Assembly (NCBI RefSeq): GCF_004364325.1
Contig: NZ_SOCP01000002.1
Coordinates: 124,001-188,000 of the forward strand
From: Actinophytocola oryzae
GTDB lineage: Bacteria; Actinomycetota; Actinomycetes; Mycobacteriales; Pseudonocardiaceae
Direction: 5' to 3'
Length of the DNA: 64,000 nucleotides
Shown here: piece by piece, positions 42,621 through 53,200 of the stretch
How the letters are laid out: every line of letters starts with the position of its first letter
Numbering within the stretch: position 1 is the stretch's first letter
Translations under genes and position numbers: made by a program
The notes under the pieces: model-generated
The model's database searches: none
What the model saw: the letters and a program-made list of their open reading frames with translations, nothing else
What the model was told of the DNA's origin: nothing

Positions 42621-45600
42621 GGTGCCACGCCGGCCAGCCGCGCCGCGACGAGCTGCGCCCTCGGCACCGCGCCGACGCGTGCGAACAGGCCGTGGGCCTC
42701 GGACCAGCACTCGATCGCGGCAGCCCGGTCGCCGCTGCCCGCCAGCGCGTCACCCAGCGCGGCGAGTGCGGCGGCCAGCTCGATCGGGACGTCGGCGCGG
42801 CGCGCCAGGTCCGCCGCCGAGCGCAGGCAGCGCAACGCCTCGTCGGTCTCCCCGAGCGCGTGACACACCTCGCCCCGCAGCCGCAGGCCCATCCTCCGGA
42901 TGCTCGCGTGCCCGCAGTTCTCCGCGATGCCCAACGCGTCGTCGACGAGCTGGCGGGCGTCCTCGGGATGACCGCGGTGCAGGGCGATCTCGGCGAGCCC
43001 GCACAGTGCGCCGCCCTCGTTCTCGGTCAGGTGATGCTCCCGCGCGAGCTCGAGTGAGCGCTGGAACTGGCTCTCCGCGCCCGCGAGGTCGCCGTCGGCC
43101 AGGCGGGCCTCGCCGATCCGGCGCACCACCTTGGCCTCGGCCGCGATCGCGTTCACGGCGCGGTAGCCGGCGGCGGCCTTCTCCCACGCCTGGGTCGCGG
43201 CGGTGAAGTGACCCTGGTCGACGTGCAGGTTGCCGAGCTCGTGGTCGGCGCGGGCCACGCCGAGCACGTCACCGAGCCCGGCGAACAGGGTGTGGGCCCT
43301 CGACCGCAGCTCCCACGCACGGGTGATGTCACCGTGCCTGCGCGACGCCGTCGCGGCGTCCAAAGTGGACAGTGCCTGCTGGGCGTGGTCGCCGACCGCG
43401 CCGGAAAGCCGGGCGGCCTCGGTGAAGGACGCGATGGCCTCGGCCAGCCTGCCGTCCGCCTCGCTGACGTAACCGAGGCCCGCCTGCGCGTAGGCCTCGC
43501 CGCGGTGGTTGGCGGCCTTGTGCGCGGCGTCGTGGGCCGCCTGGAGGGTCCGCCGCCAGTGCCCGCGCCTGCCGGTCGAGAAGAAGAAGTCCTGCAGCGT
43601 GTCGGCGAGGGCACACGTGATCTCGTCCCAACCGCGCTCTCCCGCGTGCACGACCGCGGCGGTCAGCAGCTCGTACTCGGCCTCCAGGTAGTCGAAGCCG
43701 TCGGGGATCTCGGTGGGCACGCCCGCCGCGGCGCGTTTCAGCTCCGCGATCGGCGCGGGCGTGTAGACGTGCTGCTCGGCCCCCGGGATGAACGTGGCCA
43801 TCGCGCGGTCCACGCGGGCGAGCCACTGGCCGTAGACCGCCCGTACCGCGTGGTCGAGGTCGGCGTCGGCCTCGTCCCGCGCCCGCTGTCGGGCGTAGAT
43901 GCGCACCAGGTCGTGCATGCGGTAGCGGAGCCCGTCCGACGGGTCGGCCGCCACCACGCCCGCGACCTCCACCAGGCGCAGGTCGACGAGGGTGCGCACC
44001 ACCTCGGCGGTCTCGTCGGCACCGGATCCGGTCAGGGCGGCGACGGCCCACTCGGCGACCGGGTACGCGGGCAGCAGACCCCACCGCCGGAACGCGCGCC
44101 GCCCGGGTTCGCCGATCTGGCGGTAGCTCGCCTCGAAGCTGGCCCGCACGGCGAGGTCGCCCGCGACGAGCTCGTCGAGGCGGCCCTGCTCGTCGCGCAG
44201 GAGCGCGGCGAGCTCGGCGAGCGGCCAGCGTGGCCGGGCGGCGAGGCGCGCACCGGCGATCCGCAGCGCGAGGGGCAGCAGACCGCACTGCCGCACCACC
44301 GTCTCGGCAAGGGCCGGGTCGTTGCGAACCCGGTCGTCACCGACGATGCGGGCCAGCAGTGTCACACCGTCCTCGGTGGACAGTGCGCCGAGCGGCACCG
44401 GGTGCGCGTAGGGCAGCCGCACCGGCCGCCTGCTCGTGACCAGCACCGCGCAGTCACCGGTCAACGGGAGCAACGGCAGCACCTGCTGTGCGTCGCGCGC
44501 GTTGTCCAACACCAGCAGCACCCGCGCGCCGACGAGGCGGGCACGGAAGAGGTCCGCCCGCGCCACGGCGCCATCGGGCATCTCGGCCCACGGCACACCC
44601 AGCGCGGCGAGCACCCTGGTCAGCAGGTCCGCCGGGTCCGCCGGGTCCTCGTCGGTGCCGTGCAGGTCGAGGTGGAGCTGACCACCGGGGAACCGGCTCC
44701 TGAGCAGGTGCGCCACGTGCACCGCGACCGTCGTCTTGCCTGCGCCGCCGACCCCCGTCAGCACGCACACCGGAGCAGGCTCGGTGGACCTGCCCGAGCT
44801 CACCACCGCCGCCAGGCCCGCCACCACGTCGGCGCGGCCGGTGAAGTCGACCACGTCCGGGGGCAGCGAACAGTGCGCCCCTCCCCGGTGGCGGCCCGCG
44901 GTCCTGCCCGGCGCGAACAGCTCCGCGTCGGCGGTCTCCAGGATCGGGTTGCCCTCGGCGGCCCACCGCTCCAGCTGCGCCAACCGGGGATCGGCCGAGT
45001 GGCCAGCCAGGCCGGGTGGCCGCTCGACGCCCGAGCGGTGTGTCGCCAGCACCAGCGCCGCGCGCATGGCGGTCGTGGTCGGGGGAACCTCGGCCAGCAG
45101 CGCCGCGAGGGCCTCGTGCCTGCCTGCCCGCAGCTCGACCGCCGCGTACAGCTCCCACGCGTTCGCGCACAGGGTTCTCAGCTGCTCACGCGCGTCGTCG
45201 AACCCCTCGGGCACGTTCGCCAGCGGCTCCTCCCGGCAGCGGGTCGGTACCTCGGCGAGCGCCGTGGCGGCCTCCGGCAGCCGGTTGGCCAGGAAATGCT
45301 CCTGTGCGTCGCGCAACGCCGTTCTGATCAGCTCGACGTCGACGGCGTCGGCGGGCACGGTCAGCGCGAACCCGTCCGGTGTCGACGCGATCAGCCCGGG
45401 CACGAGCCGCTCCAGTTCGTCGACACACGCCGCCACGTCGTGGCCGTCGGTGAGCAGCCGGCCGAGTTGCCCGGCGGTGAGCGCACGTCCGTGCGCGAGT
45501 GCCAGCGCGGCGATCACGGCGCGATGGCCGGACTCACCCAGTTCGACGCGCCGGCCGTCGGTCGACAGCTCCACCGGTCCGAGTAGGCGGACAGACCTCC

Positions 45601-45622
45601 CAGCGGGCTCGCCAGCGACCAC
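42617..45622 (-). CDS. AfsR/SARP-like STAND regulator with weak DNA-binding domain
   Basis: About 1000 residues. The N-terminus starts VRLLGPVEL, typical of SARP winged helices, and continues into a BTAD-like helical region. The stretch where the recognition helix and the 'YVxRLRR' segment normally lie is shortened (LTDGHDVAACVDELERL), so DNA binding may be weak. An NB-ARC module follows (GVGGAGKTTVAVHVA, VLLVLDNARDAQQVL, VLVTSRRPV, LPLALRIAGARLA), then TPR repeats (e.g. AYAQAGLGYVSEADGRLAEA). The GTG at 45622, preceded by GAAGG, is preferred to GTG 45658. It is the likely pathway regulator of the biosynthetic locus, co-translated with the following STAND gene. Confidence 0.85.
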   Translation of the reverse strand: MVAGEPAGRSVRLLGPVELSTDGRRVELGESGHRAVIAALALAHGRALTAGQLGRLLTDGHDVAACVDELERLVPGLIASTPDGFALTVPADAVDVELIRTALRDAQEHFLANRLPEAATALAEVPTRCREEPLANVPEGFDDAREQLRTLCANAWELYAAVELRAGRHEALAALLAEVPPTTTAMRAALVLATHRSGVERPPGLAGHSADPRLAQLERWAAEGNPILETADAELFAPGRTAGRHRGGAHCSLPPDVVDFTGRADVVAGLAAVVSSGRSTEPAPVCVLTGVGGAGKTTVAVHVAHLLRSRFPGGQLHLDLHGTDEDPADPADLLTRVLAALGVPWAEMPDGAVARADLFRARLVGARVLLVLDNARDAQQVLPLLPLTGDCAVLVTSRRPVRLPYAHPVPLGALSTEDGVTLLARIVGDDRVRNDPALAETVVRQCGLLPLALRIAGARLAARPRWPLAELAALLRDEQGRLDELVAGDLAVRASFEASYRQIGEPGRRAFRRWGLLPAYPVAEWAVAALTGSGADETAEVVRTLVDLRLVEVAGVVAADPSDGLRYRMHDLVRIYARQRARDEADADLDHAVRAVYGQWLARVDRAMATFIPGAEQHVYTPAPIAELKRAAAGVPTEIPDGFDYLEAEYELLTAAVVHAGERGWDEITCALADTLQDFFFSTGRRGHWRRTLQAAHDAAHKAANHRGEAYAQAGLGYVSEADGRLAEAIASFTEAARLSGAVGDHAQQALSTLDAATASRRHGDITRAWELRSRAHTLFAGLGDVLGVARADHELGNLHVDQGHFTAATQAWEKAAAGYRAVNAIAAEAKVVRRIGEARLADGDLAGAESQFQRSLELAREHHLTENEGGALCGLAEIALHRGHPEDARQLVDDALGIAENCGHASIRRMGLRLRGEVCHALGETDEALRCLRSAADLARRADVPIELAAALAALGDALAGSGDRAAAIECWSEAHGLFARVGAVPRAQLVAARLAGVAP

Positions 45623-45756
45623 GGGTGCACCTTCCCAGGTTCCCCTCCGCCTGTCCACGTGCCAGGGCGCTCATCGAACCCTGGCCTGGGTCGCAGGCCG
45701 GTGGGGCGAACATCGCCGAAGGCGACTCGGCCGAACGTGGTCGCCGTTGCCGTGCG

Positions 45757-46320
45757 TCAGCCGTTTCCCTGGGATTGGCGCGTCGACTGGTCGACATAGG
45801 TGAGGACGGCCCTCACCCGGCGGTCGCTGCCCGCGCCGTCGACGTCGAGCTTCGCGAAGATTCGGCCGACGTGCTTGCGCACCGTCGCCTCGCTGATGAA
45901 CAGGTGCTCGGCGATCGCCCTGTTGACGAGGCCCCGGGACATCAGCGCGAGGACCTGGTTCTCGCGGTCGGTGAGCCCGGCGAGGCGACCACCGGGCTTC
46001 GGCGCCGTGCGGGCGGGGCCCGGTGTGGTCGACATCCGCGTGACCCAGGAGCGTTGCATGCGGCCGACCTTCACCGCCACCGCGACGATCGCGGCGAGCA
46101 GGACGGCGCCCGGTGCCGCCGCGAGCCAGGCCTCACCTGGTGTGTCGATCACCCGGACGCCGAGGTCGATCCGGTCGCCGGGGACCAGCGTCGGGGCCAG
46201 CAGCAGGATCGCCGGGATCGGGAGGACCAACAGCAGTGCCACGAGGTCGAGCAGGACGAGCACGGCGCCGAGCACCGTCGCGGGGCGCGGCGCCGGGATC
46301 ACGGTGGCGTGCGGTCTCAT
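45757..46320 (-). CDS. Membrane-anchored LuxR-type regulator
   Basis: A 187-residue protein with two transmembrane helices (about residues 17-44 and 63-85) followed by a cytoplasmic LuxR helix-turn-helix: GLTDRENQVLALMSRGLVN, EATVRKHVGRIFAKL. There is no receiver domain, so it is a one-component membrane regulator that may sense membrane or antibiotic stress. ATG at 46320 is used; a GTG at 46344 would place the palindrome inside the gene. It is divergent from the ABC exporter genes, with an 18-bp palindrome between them, which suggests it controls the exporter and itself. Confidence 0.85.
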   Translation of the reverse strand: MRPHATVIPAPRPATVLGAVLVLLDLVALLLVLPIPAILLLAPTLVPGDRIDLGVRVIDTPGEAWLAAAPGAVLLAAIVAVAVKVGRMQRSWVTRMSTTPGPARTAPKPGGRLAGLTDRENQVLALMSRGLVNRAIAEHLFISEATVRKHVGRIFAKLDVDGAGSDRRVRAVLTYVDQSTRQSQGNG

Positions 46321-46334
46321 GACGCCACGGTAGT

Positions 46335-46352
46335 GGTAGCGCACGCGCTACC
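46335..46352. promoter_or_regulatory. 18-bp palindrome between LuxR and ABC exporter genes
   Basis: GGTAGCGC-AC-GCGCTACC, perfect 8-bp arms around a 2-bp centre. It lies 14 nt upstream of the LuxR start and 69 nt upstream of the exporter start. Size and symmetry fit a LuxR-family dimer operator. Confidence 0.65.
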
Positions 46353-46421
46353 CCGGTAGGGCGTCGAGTCGCGCACGCGCCCATACCGTCTCCCGCGCCG
46401 GCCGGTTTGGATGGCGGCGTG

Positions 46422-47159
46422 ATGGTGCGGACAACCGCGCAGGCGGCCGTGACGGCGCTCGGCGCGACGAAGACCTACGGCTCGGGCGAGACCGCGGTGC
46501 GGGCGCTCGACTCGATCTCCCTGGAGGTGCCGCCTGCCTCGTGGACGGCCGTGATGGGACCGTCCGGCTCGGGCAAGTCGTCCCTGCTGCACTGTCTCGC
46601 GGGCCTGGAGCGGGTGGACCGGGGTCGCGTGCTGCTGGCGGGCCGGGACATCACGTCCTGCTCCGACCGGGAGCTGACCCGGCTGCGCCGGGGCGAGATC
46701 GGTTTCGCGTTCCAGAACTTCAACCTGGTCACCTCGCTCACCGCGGCACAGAACGTCGCTCTGCCGTTGCGGCTCGCCGGCCTGCGCCCCACCCGCCAGG
46801 ACATCCACGCCGCTCTCGACGAGGTCGGCCTCGCCGACCGCGCACGCCACCGCCCCGGTCAGCTCTCCGGGGGCCAGCAGCAGCGGGTGGCACTGGCCCG
46901 CGCGATCGTGGCCCGGCCGACGGTGCTCTTCGCCGACGAGCCGACCGGGGCCCTGGACACGGCCTCGGCGCGGTCGGTGTTCGCCCTGCTGCGTGCGATG
47001 GTCGAGCGCGGCCAGACGGTCGTGATGGTGACCCACGACCCGGTCGCCGCGGCGAACGCCGACAGCGCGTTGTTCCTGCGTGACGGCCGACTGGTCGACC
47101 GCCTCGACCGGGCCGCCGCCGCCGCGGTCGCGGCCCGGCTCGCCGACCTGGAGCGTTGA
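46422..47159 (+). CDS. ABC transporter ATP-binding protein, MacB/LolD type
   Basis: A 245-residue ATPase: Walker A GPSGSGKSSLLHC, Q-loop FAFQNFNL, signature LSGGQQQRVALARA, Walker B VLFADEPTGALD and switch His in VMVTHD. All catalytic residues are present. It belongs to the class that drives FtsX-like permeases used for export or lipid/antibiotic resistance. ATG 46422 is preferred, although GTG 46419 and TTG 46407 are in frame; no clear Shine-Dalgarno, so the message may be leaderless. Its stop overlaps the permease ATG. Confidence 0.9.
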   Translation: MVRTTAQAAVTALGATKTYGSGETAVRALDSISLEVPPASWTAVMGPSGSGKSSLLHCLAGLERVDRGRVLLAGRDITSCSDRELTRLRRGEIGFAFQNFNLVTSLTAAQNVALPLRLAGLRPTRQDIHAALDEVGLADRARHRPGQLSGGQQQRVALARAIVARPTVLFADEPTGALDTASARSVFALLRAMVERGQTVVMVTHDPVAAANADSALFLRDGRLVDRLDRAAAAAVAARLADLER

Positions 47160-49075
47160 TGCTCACCCTCACATTCGCCGGCCTCCGCGACCGGTGGCCG
47201 CTGTTGCTCGGTGCTGTCCTCAGCGTCGCGGCCGGCGTGGCGCTCGTCGCGTCCGCGCTGACCGTGGCCCGGTCGGCCACGCCGCCGGACGTGGGTGGCC
47301 TCGGTGAGCGGGCCGCCGCCGCGGTGCGCGAGTCGTTCGACGGCGTCGCGACCGCGATGATCATCAGCGCCATCCTCGCCGGCCTGCTGACGGTCTTCGT
47401 CGTCGCGACCACGTTCGCCTTCACCGTGGCCGAGCGGCGCCGCGACATCGCGCTCCTCCGGCTGCTCGGCGCGGGACGGGGGCAGGTGCGGCTCGTGTTG
47501 CTCGGCGAGGCGACCGCGCTCGGTCTGGTGGGCGCCTCGCTCGGCGTCGTGTCGACGCGCCCGGCGGTCGCCGCCCAGCTGTGGTTGCTCCACCGCGCCG
47601 ACTTCGTCCCCGACGGCTTCGTGGTGACCCACCCGACCTGGCCACGCTGGACCGCGGCAGGCGTCGGCGTCGCGGTCGCGTTGCTCGGTGTGCTCGCCGC
47701 GTCGCGCAGGGCCTCGGCGGTGCCCCCGCTGGCGGCGGTCCGCGGTGAGCAGGGCAGGACCCGGGTGATGACCGCGGGGCGCTGGATCGTCGGACTCGTG
47801 CTGCTTCTGGGTGCCGCGGCGCAGGTCGTGGCCGCCACCGCGGTGGGCCTCGTCGCCGCGCTCGCACTGGCCATGGGCGTCGCCGTCACGGGGGCGGTCG
47901 CGCTGAGCCGGCTCACCCCGGTCGTCCTCCCGTTCGCCGTCCGCGCCCTCGGCCTGCCGGTCCGGGCGACCGTCCTCGGCGGTCTCGCCCAGGCCAACGG
48001 GCGCGACGGCATCCAGCGCTCCGCCTCGACGGCCGCCCCGGTCATCGTCCTGGTCGCACTGGTCATCAGCGTCACCAGCGCGCTGGGCGCCACCACGGCG
48101 GCCGTCGTCATCGAGGAACGCGCCAACACCCGTGCCGACTTCGTGGTCGAGACGACCGGTGCCGACGTCACCGCGATCAGGGCGCTGCCCGGTGTCGCGG
48201 TGGCCGCCGCGGAGTCGACGCCCGAGATGAGCGTCGAGCTGCCGACCCACGACGACCGGTTCATCGACGGCATCGCGGTCGTCGACCCGGCGGACTACGC
48301 GGCGGTTCACCCGGCCGCCCCGGTGGCCGGCGGCCTCGGTGACCTGACCGGCAACACCATCGCCGTCATGGCGCGCCCCACGGACGGCGCGACCTACCGA
48401 CTCGGCGACCGCGCGGTGGTGACCGTAGGCACGACGACCGTCGAGGTGTCGATCGGCGCGATCCTCCCCGAACGACTCGCCACCGACCGGCACGTCATCG
48501 TGCCGGAGGACCTGGTGTCCGCCGACGTGCTCGCCGCGGCACCCACGACGGTCCTCGTGCGCGTCCGGCACGACGCGGACACCCGGGCAGTCGAGGAGGC
48601 GGCCGGAACCTACGGCGAGGTGACCGGGACCGAGGCCCGGATCGCCGAGGACGCGGCGGAGCTGCGGCGCACCAACGACGCCACCCTCGTCGTGCTGCTC
48701 ACGCTCGCCGGCCTGTACACGGTCATGGCCGTCGTGAACGCCGTCGTCATCGCCGGCACCGGGCGCCGCCGCGAACATGCCGTCGCTCGTCTGTCCGGCC
48801 TGACCCGCACACAGGTCGTCGCGACCACCGCCGTCGAAGCCGTGATCACGACGGTCACCGGCCTGGTGCTCGGGCTGGTCGTCGTCGCTGGCGCGGTTCT
48901 GGGCATCGCGCTCGCGGCGCGGCGAAGCGTCGGCACGACCGTCGTGGAGATGCCCTGGACACTGCTGGTCGTGACGGCACTCGGCACGATCGCGCTGTCC
49001 ACGGCGGTCGCGGCGGCGGTGTCCTGTGTCCTCACCCGGACCGGACCCATCACCCTCGCCGCCGCCCGCGAGTGA
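47159..49075 (+). CDS. FtsX-like ABC permease
   Basis: A 638-residue permease with two FtsX domains. Membrane helices flank the first at ~10-30, 62-90, 113-140 and 165-185; further helices lie around 205-260, with a large extracytoplasmic segment (about 320-500), then three C-terminal helices from ~515. The cytoplasmic ERRRDIALLRLLGAGRGQVR loop and its counterpart GRRREHAVARLSGLTRTQV contact the ATPase. Two halves fused in one chain is the usual actinomycete form of these exporters. ATGs overlap (TGATG) with the ATPase gene. Export of an antimicrobial or lipid is likely by family; the substrate is unknown. Confidence 0.9.
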   Translation: MLTLTFAGLRDRWPLLLGAVLSVAAGVALVASALTVARSATPPDVGGLGERAAAAVRESFDGVATAMIISAILAGLLTVFVVATTFAFTVAERRRDIALLRLLGAGRGQVRLVLLGEATALGLVGASLGVVSTRPAVAAQLWLLHRADFVPDGFVVTHPTWPRWTAAGVGVAVALLGVLAASRRASAVPPLAAVRGEQGRTRVMTAGRWIVGLVLLLGAAAQVVAATAVGLVAALALAMGVAVTGAVALSRLTPVVLPFAVRALGLPVRATVLGGLAQANGRDGIQRSASTAAPVIVLVALVISVTSALGATTAAVVIEERANTRADFVVETTGADVTAIRALPGVAVAAAESTPEMSVELPTHDDRFIDGIAVVDPADYAAVHPAAPVAGGLGDLTGNTIAVMARPTDGATYRLGDRAVVTVGTTTVEVSIGAILPERLATDRHVIVPEDLVSADVLAAAPTTVLVRVRHDADTRAVEEAAGTYGEVTGTEARIAEDAAELRRTNDATLVVLLTLAGLYTVMAVVNAVVIAGTGRRREHAVARLSGLTRTQVVATTAVEAVITTVTGLVLGLVVVAGAVLGIALAARRSVGTTVVEMPWTLLVVTALGTIALSTAVAAAVSCVLTRTGPITLAAARE

Positions 49076-49190
49076 GGCGACCGGGTTGGCCACGACGTCG
49101 TCCCGACTGGTCAATTATCCCATGGCGTGTCTGGTCGACCCGAGGTAATGGCCGCGAGTTCGTCAGCGCCGGTTCTCTATCGTCCGTCGC

Positions 49191-50099
49191 ATGATCGGTG
49201 ACGAGAAGTACGTGACCTCCGGTGGACTGCGGCTGTGGACCGAGCGGTTCGGTGACCGCGACGACCCCGGTGTCCTGCTGGTCATGGGCACGTCGGCGCA
49301 GGCCATCGGGTGGCCGGACGAGCTGGTCGCGCGTCTGGTCCACAGTGGACGCCAGGTCGTCCGCTTCGACCACCGCGACACCGGGCTCTCGGACTGTGTC
49401 GACTTCACCGCCAATCCGTACACGCTGGCGGACATGACCGCCGACACGCTGGCCGTGCTCGACGGACACGGCATCGACCGGGCACACGTGGTGGGCGTCT
49501 CCCTGGGCGGCGCGATCGGCCAGTGGCTGGCGGTGCACCACAGGGCACGGGTCCAGACCCTGACCGCCATCATGACCTCCCCCATGGGCAACAACGCGGG
49601 ACCGGCCTGGGCACGGGCCATCGCCGGGCGGCCCGCCGCGCCGGACGAGCTTCCGCCGCCGGCGCCGCGGTTCCTCCGCCACGTGGTGGAATCCGCCCAC
49701 GCGCCCCGTGCGACCCCCGAGCAACGCATCGACGCGGACCTGCGGACCTGGCGTGTGCTCAACGGCGAGGCCCTGCCGTTCGACGAGCCCGCCGCACGAC
49801 GGTTCGTCGAACGCTCCCACCAGCGTGCGCACGACCCCGCCGCGGCGGGCAACCACGACCTCGCGGGCCGCCAGTTCACCGAGGAACGACTCGCGCCACT
49901 GTCCTCGATCACCGCACCCACCCTGGTGATCCACGGCAGCGAGGACCCCATCTTCGCCACCGCGCACGCCGAAGCGCTGGCCGCGCAGGTGCCTGGCGCG
50001 CGGCTGCACGTCATCGACGGCATGGGCCACAACCTGTTCTCACCAGGACTACCCGAACGGATCGCCGACCTCGTCGCCGACCACACGGCCACCCGGTAG
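49191..50099 (+). CDS. Alpha/beta-fold hydrolase
   Basis: A 302-residue hydrolase with a complete triad: nucleophile in GVSLGGAIGQWL, Asp in HGSEDPIF and His in GMGHNLF. The oxyanion region is LLVMGTSAQAIGWPDEL, and RFDHRDTGLSD is the conserved 'D-x-R-G-x-G-x-S'-like segment. The overall pattern resembles RdmC/aclacinomycin methylesterase-type and haloperoxidase-like proteins. Cytoplasmic, no signal peptide. It is 115 nt after the exporter and probably separately transcribed. The substrate is unknown. Confidence 0.88.
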   Translation: MIGDEKYVTSGGLRLWTERFGDRDDPGVLLVMGTSAQAIGWPDELVARLVHSGRQVVRFDHRDTGLSDCVDFTANPYTLADMTADTLAVLDGHGIDRAHVVGVSLGGAIGQWLAVHHRARVQTLTAIMTSPMGNNAGPAWARAIAGRPAAPDELPPPAPRFLRHVVESAHAPRATPEQRIDADLRTWRVLNGEALPFDEPAARRFVERSHQRAHDPAAAGNHDLAGRQFTEERLAPLSSITAPTLVIHGSEDPIFATAHAEALAAQVPGARLHVIDGMGHNLFSPGLPERIADLVADHTATR

Positions 50100-50256
50100 C
50101 TCGGTCCACACGGGCCCCGCTTGGTCATGCCGCTCGGAGCGCACGGTCCCGCGTGCTGCGTTCTGTCACCGCGAGGCCGCGGCTGAAAGCGATGTGAAAG
50201 GGGAGATTGCTCTACTCACGCCCGGTGTGTTGACCTGAGCATGGGGGAGAGAGTCG

Positions 50257-53200
50257 ATGACCTGGCGAAGAACGCCGGCCGTGTTGGTGGGACTGGGACT
50301 GGTCGTCGGCGTGGTGGTCGCGGACCGGATGGGTCCGCAGGCCACCACGCCGTTCCAACGGATCACCGAGACCGCCGACCAGAACGTCGCCGCCACCGCG
50401 GCCAGGCGGCAGCACGAACCTGTCCTGGTCACCTCACTGGGCACGCCCACCAGGAAGGTGTCCGCACAGCCGGACGGCACGATGCTCGCCGAGTTGAGCG
50501 CCGAGCCCATGCAGGTCAAGCGCGGCGAACGCTGGCTCCCGGTCGACCCCACGCTCACGAAGAACAACGGCGTGGTCACGGCCAGGACCGTCACCACGCC
50601 CATCACCCTCTCCGGCGGCGGCGCCACCCAGCCGCTGCTGAGGTACGGCCCGATCGCCGTGACCTGGCCCGGTCCCCTTCCCGCGCCCAAGCTGGACGGG
50701 CCGACCGCCACCTACCCCGACGTCCTCCCCGGCGTCGACCTCACGCTCACCGCCACCGCGACCAGCGTGTCCCAGCATCTGGTCGTCAGGACCCGGCAGG
50801 CGGCACAGTCGATCACGCGGATCCCGTTCGGCATCACGGCCGACGGGCTCGCCCTGTCCGTCAAGGACAACGCGCTCCTCGCCACGGACGCCGGCGGCAA
50901 GGTCGTCTACGGCACCCCGCCCGCCACGATGTGGGACGCGTCGGAGAAGCGCACGGCTCCCGTCGGGCTCGAGCTGACCGGCTCGACCCTCACCCTCGTC
51001 CCGGACCAGGGACTCCTGACCGACCCCGACGCCACGTTCCCGATCACCATCGACCCGGACTACCACCCCGCCGAGGAGCGTGGCTGGGCGAAGGTGTTCA
51101 CCGGGCACCCCGGCGACTCCTACTGGTACGGGGGCATCGACGACGGGTTCGGCAAGGTCGGCTCCTGCACCGGCCTCAACGACTGCGCCGGCGTGGGCAC
51201 CAGCCGGACGTACTTCCAGTTCGACACGAGCTTCCTGGGCGGCAAGCACGTCCTGGACGTCAAGTTCGCGGCGACCATCGTGCACAGCCCGAGCTGCGAC
51301 ACGGCCGAGCACCAGCTGTACATCGCGAACTCGACGTTCGGCTCCGGGCTAACCTGGAACAACCAGCCCGGCGCCACCTTCGTCGACCGGCAGACCGCGC
51401 AGGGAGCGTGGGGCGGCACGTGCGCGGGCAACAAGGGCATCGAGTTCACCGTCGGCGGGTTCTACAGCCCGTCGAACTGGTCGGCCTACTCCATCCGCGC
51501 CGCCGACGAGGCCCACAACTACGCCTGGCGCCGCTACGACGTGGGGTCCACGCGCCTGCGTGCCCGCTACAACATCGTGCCCGGCGCGCCCACCGACCTC
51601 ACGACCGAGCCGAACCGGCCGGTGTGCAGGTGGTGCGACGGCAAGAGCTACGTCCGTGACGACGTCATCCGCCTGAAGGGCCGGATCGGCGACGGCGACA
51701 ACGACAACATCACCGCGCGGTGGGACATCAGGGGCGGCTCGTCAACCGAGCACCACGACGGCCCGACCATCATCCAGGGCAACCTGTTCACCACCGACGT
51801 CGACCTGCGCAACCGCAACGGGCAGACGGTCACCTGGACCCTCTACGGCTGGGACGGCACCGACAACGGGCCGTCCAGGGCGGGGACGGCGTTCGTCGTC
51901 GACCGGATCGGCGTCACGACACCACCGACGATCGCCGCGGGACTGTACCAGGGGGACGACCGCTGGCACGGCGGTGTGGACGTGCCGGGCACCTTCACGT
52001 TCGGCTCGGCCGGGGTCGCCGACATCGACCACTTCGAGTACACCTGGGGCAACAAGGCGCCCGTCCCGGTCGACGCGGACGCGTTGGGGGGCAGGGCGAC
52101 CGTCACCGTCATGCCGCCGGGCGACGGGCCGCAGAACCTGGTCGTGCGGAGCTTCGACCGAGCCGGGAACCCCAGCCCGGAGACGACGCTGCGCACCTAC
52201 GTCCGGCCGGGCAGCGGCGCGATGGCGCAGTACTCGTTCGAGGGCAACGCGAACGACACCGCCTACCTCGGCGACCGGCACGGCACGGCGACCGGCGGGG
52301 TGAGCTACCTGCCCGGCGCCGTCGGCACGGCCGCGTCCTTCGACGGCACCGGCTACGTGACCACCACCAACACCGTGCGGACCGACGCGAGCTTCAGCGT
52401 GTCCGCGTGGGCCAGGATCAACCCGACGGGCGGGGCACAGGCGATCGTGAGCCAGGACGGCACCACGTTCGCCGGCTTCGACCTGTGGTGGCGGCCGGAC
52501 AACGGCGGCCGGTGGGTGTTCGCCATGGCCGACCCCGATGCGACACAGGGCAACGCCGACATCGTGTGGTCGGCGGCACCCGCCCAGCCGAACACGTGGA
52601 CCCAGCTGACCGGCGTGTACGACGCGGCGGCGAACCAGCTCCGGCTGTACGTCAACGGCGTGCTGTCCGCGAGTGTGGCCAAGGCGAACGTGCGGCCGGA
52701 GAACTCGACCGGACCGGTGCGGATCGGCCGGACCATGTGGGACTCGCACCCGGACGTCGACTTCGTGAACGGCGCGATCGACGAGGTGAAGCTCTACGAC
52801 CGGGTGGTGTCCGACGCGGAGATCGCCGCCTCGGTGAACCGGGACAACGTCCAGGTCGGCTACTGGAAGTTCGACGAGACCAGCGGCACCACCGCGGCGA
52901 ACACCGTGCCGGGTGGCAGCAAGGCCGTGCTGCGGGGCAACGCGCACTTCACCCAGGACGGCGCGGTGAAGGGCGCGCTGCAGATCGACGACTCCGGCGA
53001 CGTCGCGCAGACCGACGGCCCGGTCCTGCGTACCGACCAGAGCTTCTCGGTGGCGTTGTGGGCGCGGCTCGACCAGTCCCCGGTGACCGGCGGCATCTCC
53101 GTGGCGCTGTCCCAGGACGGTGACGTGAACTCCGCGTTCCTGGTCGGGTACCGCAACCTCGCGAGCGGCCCGAAGTGGGAGGTCTACAGCTTCGGCGCCG

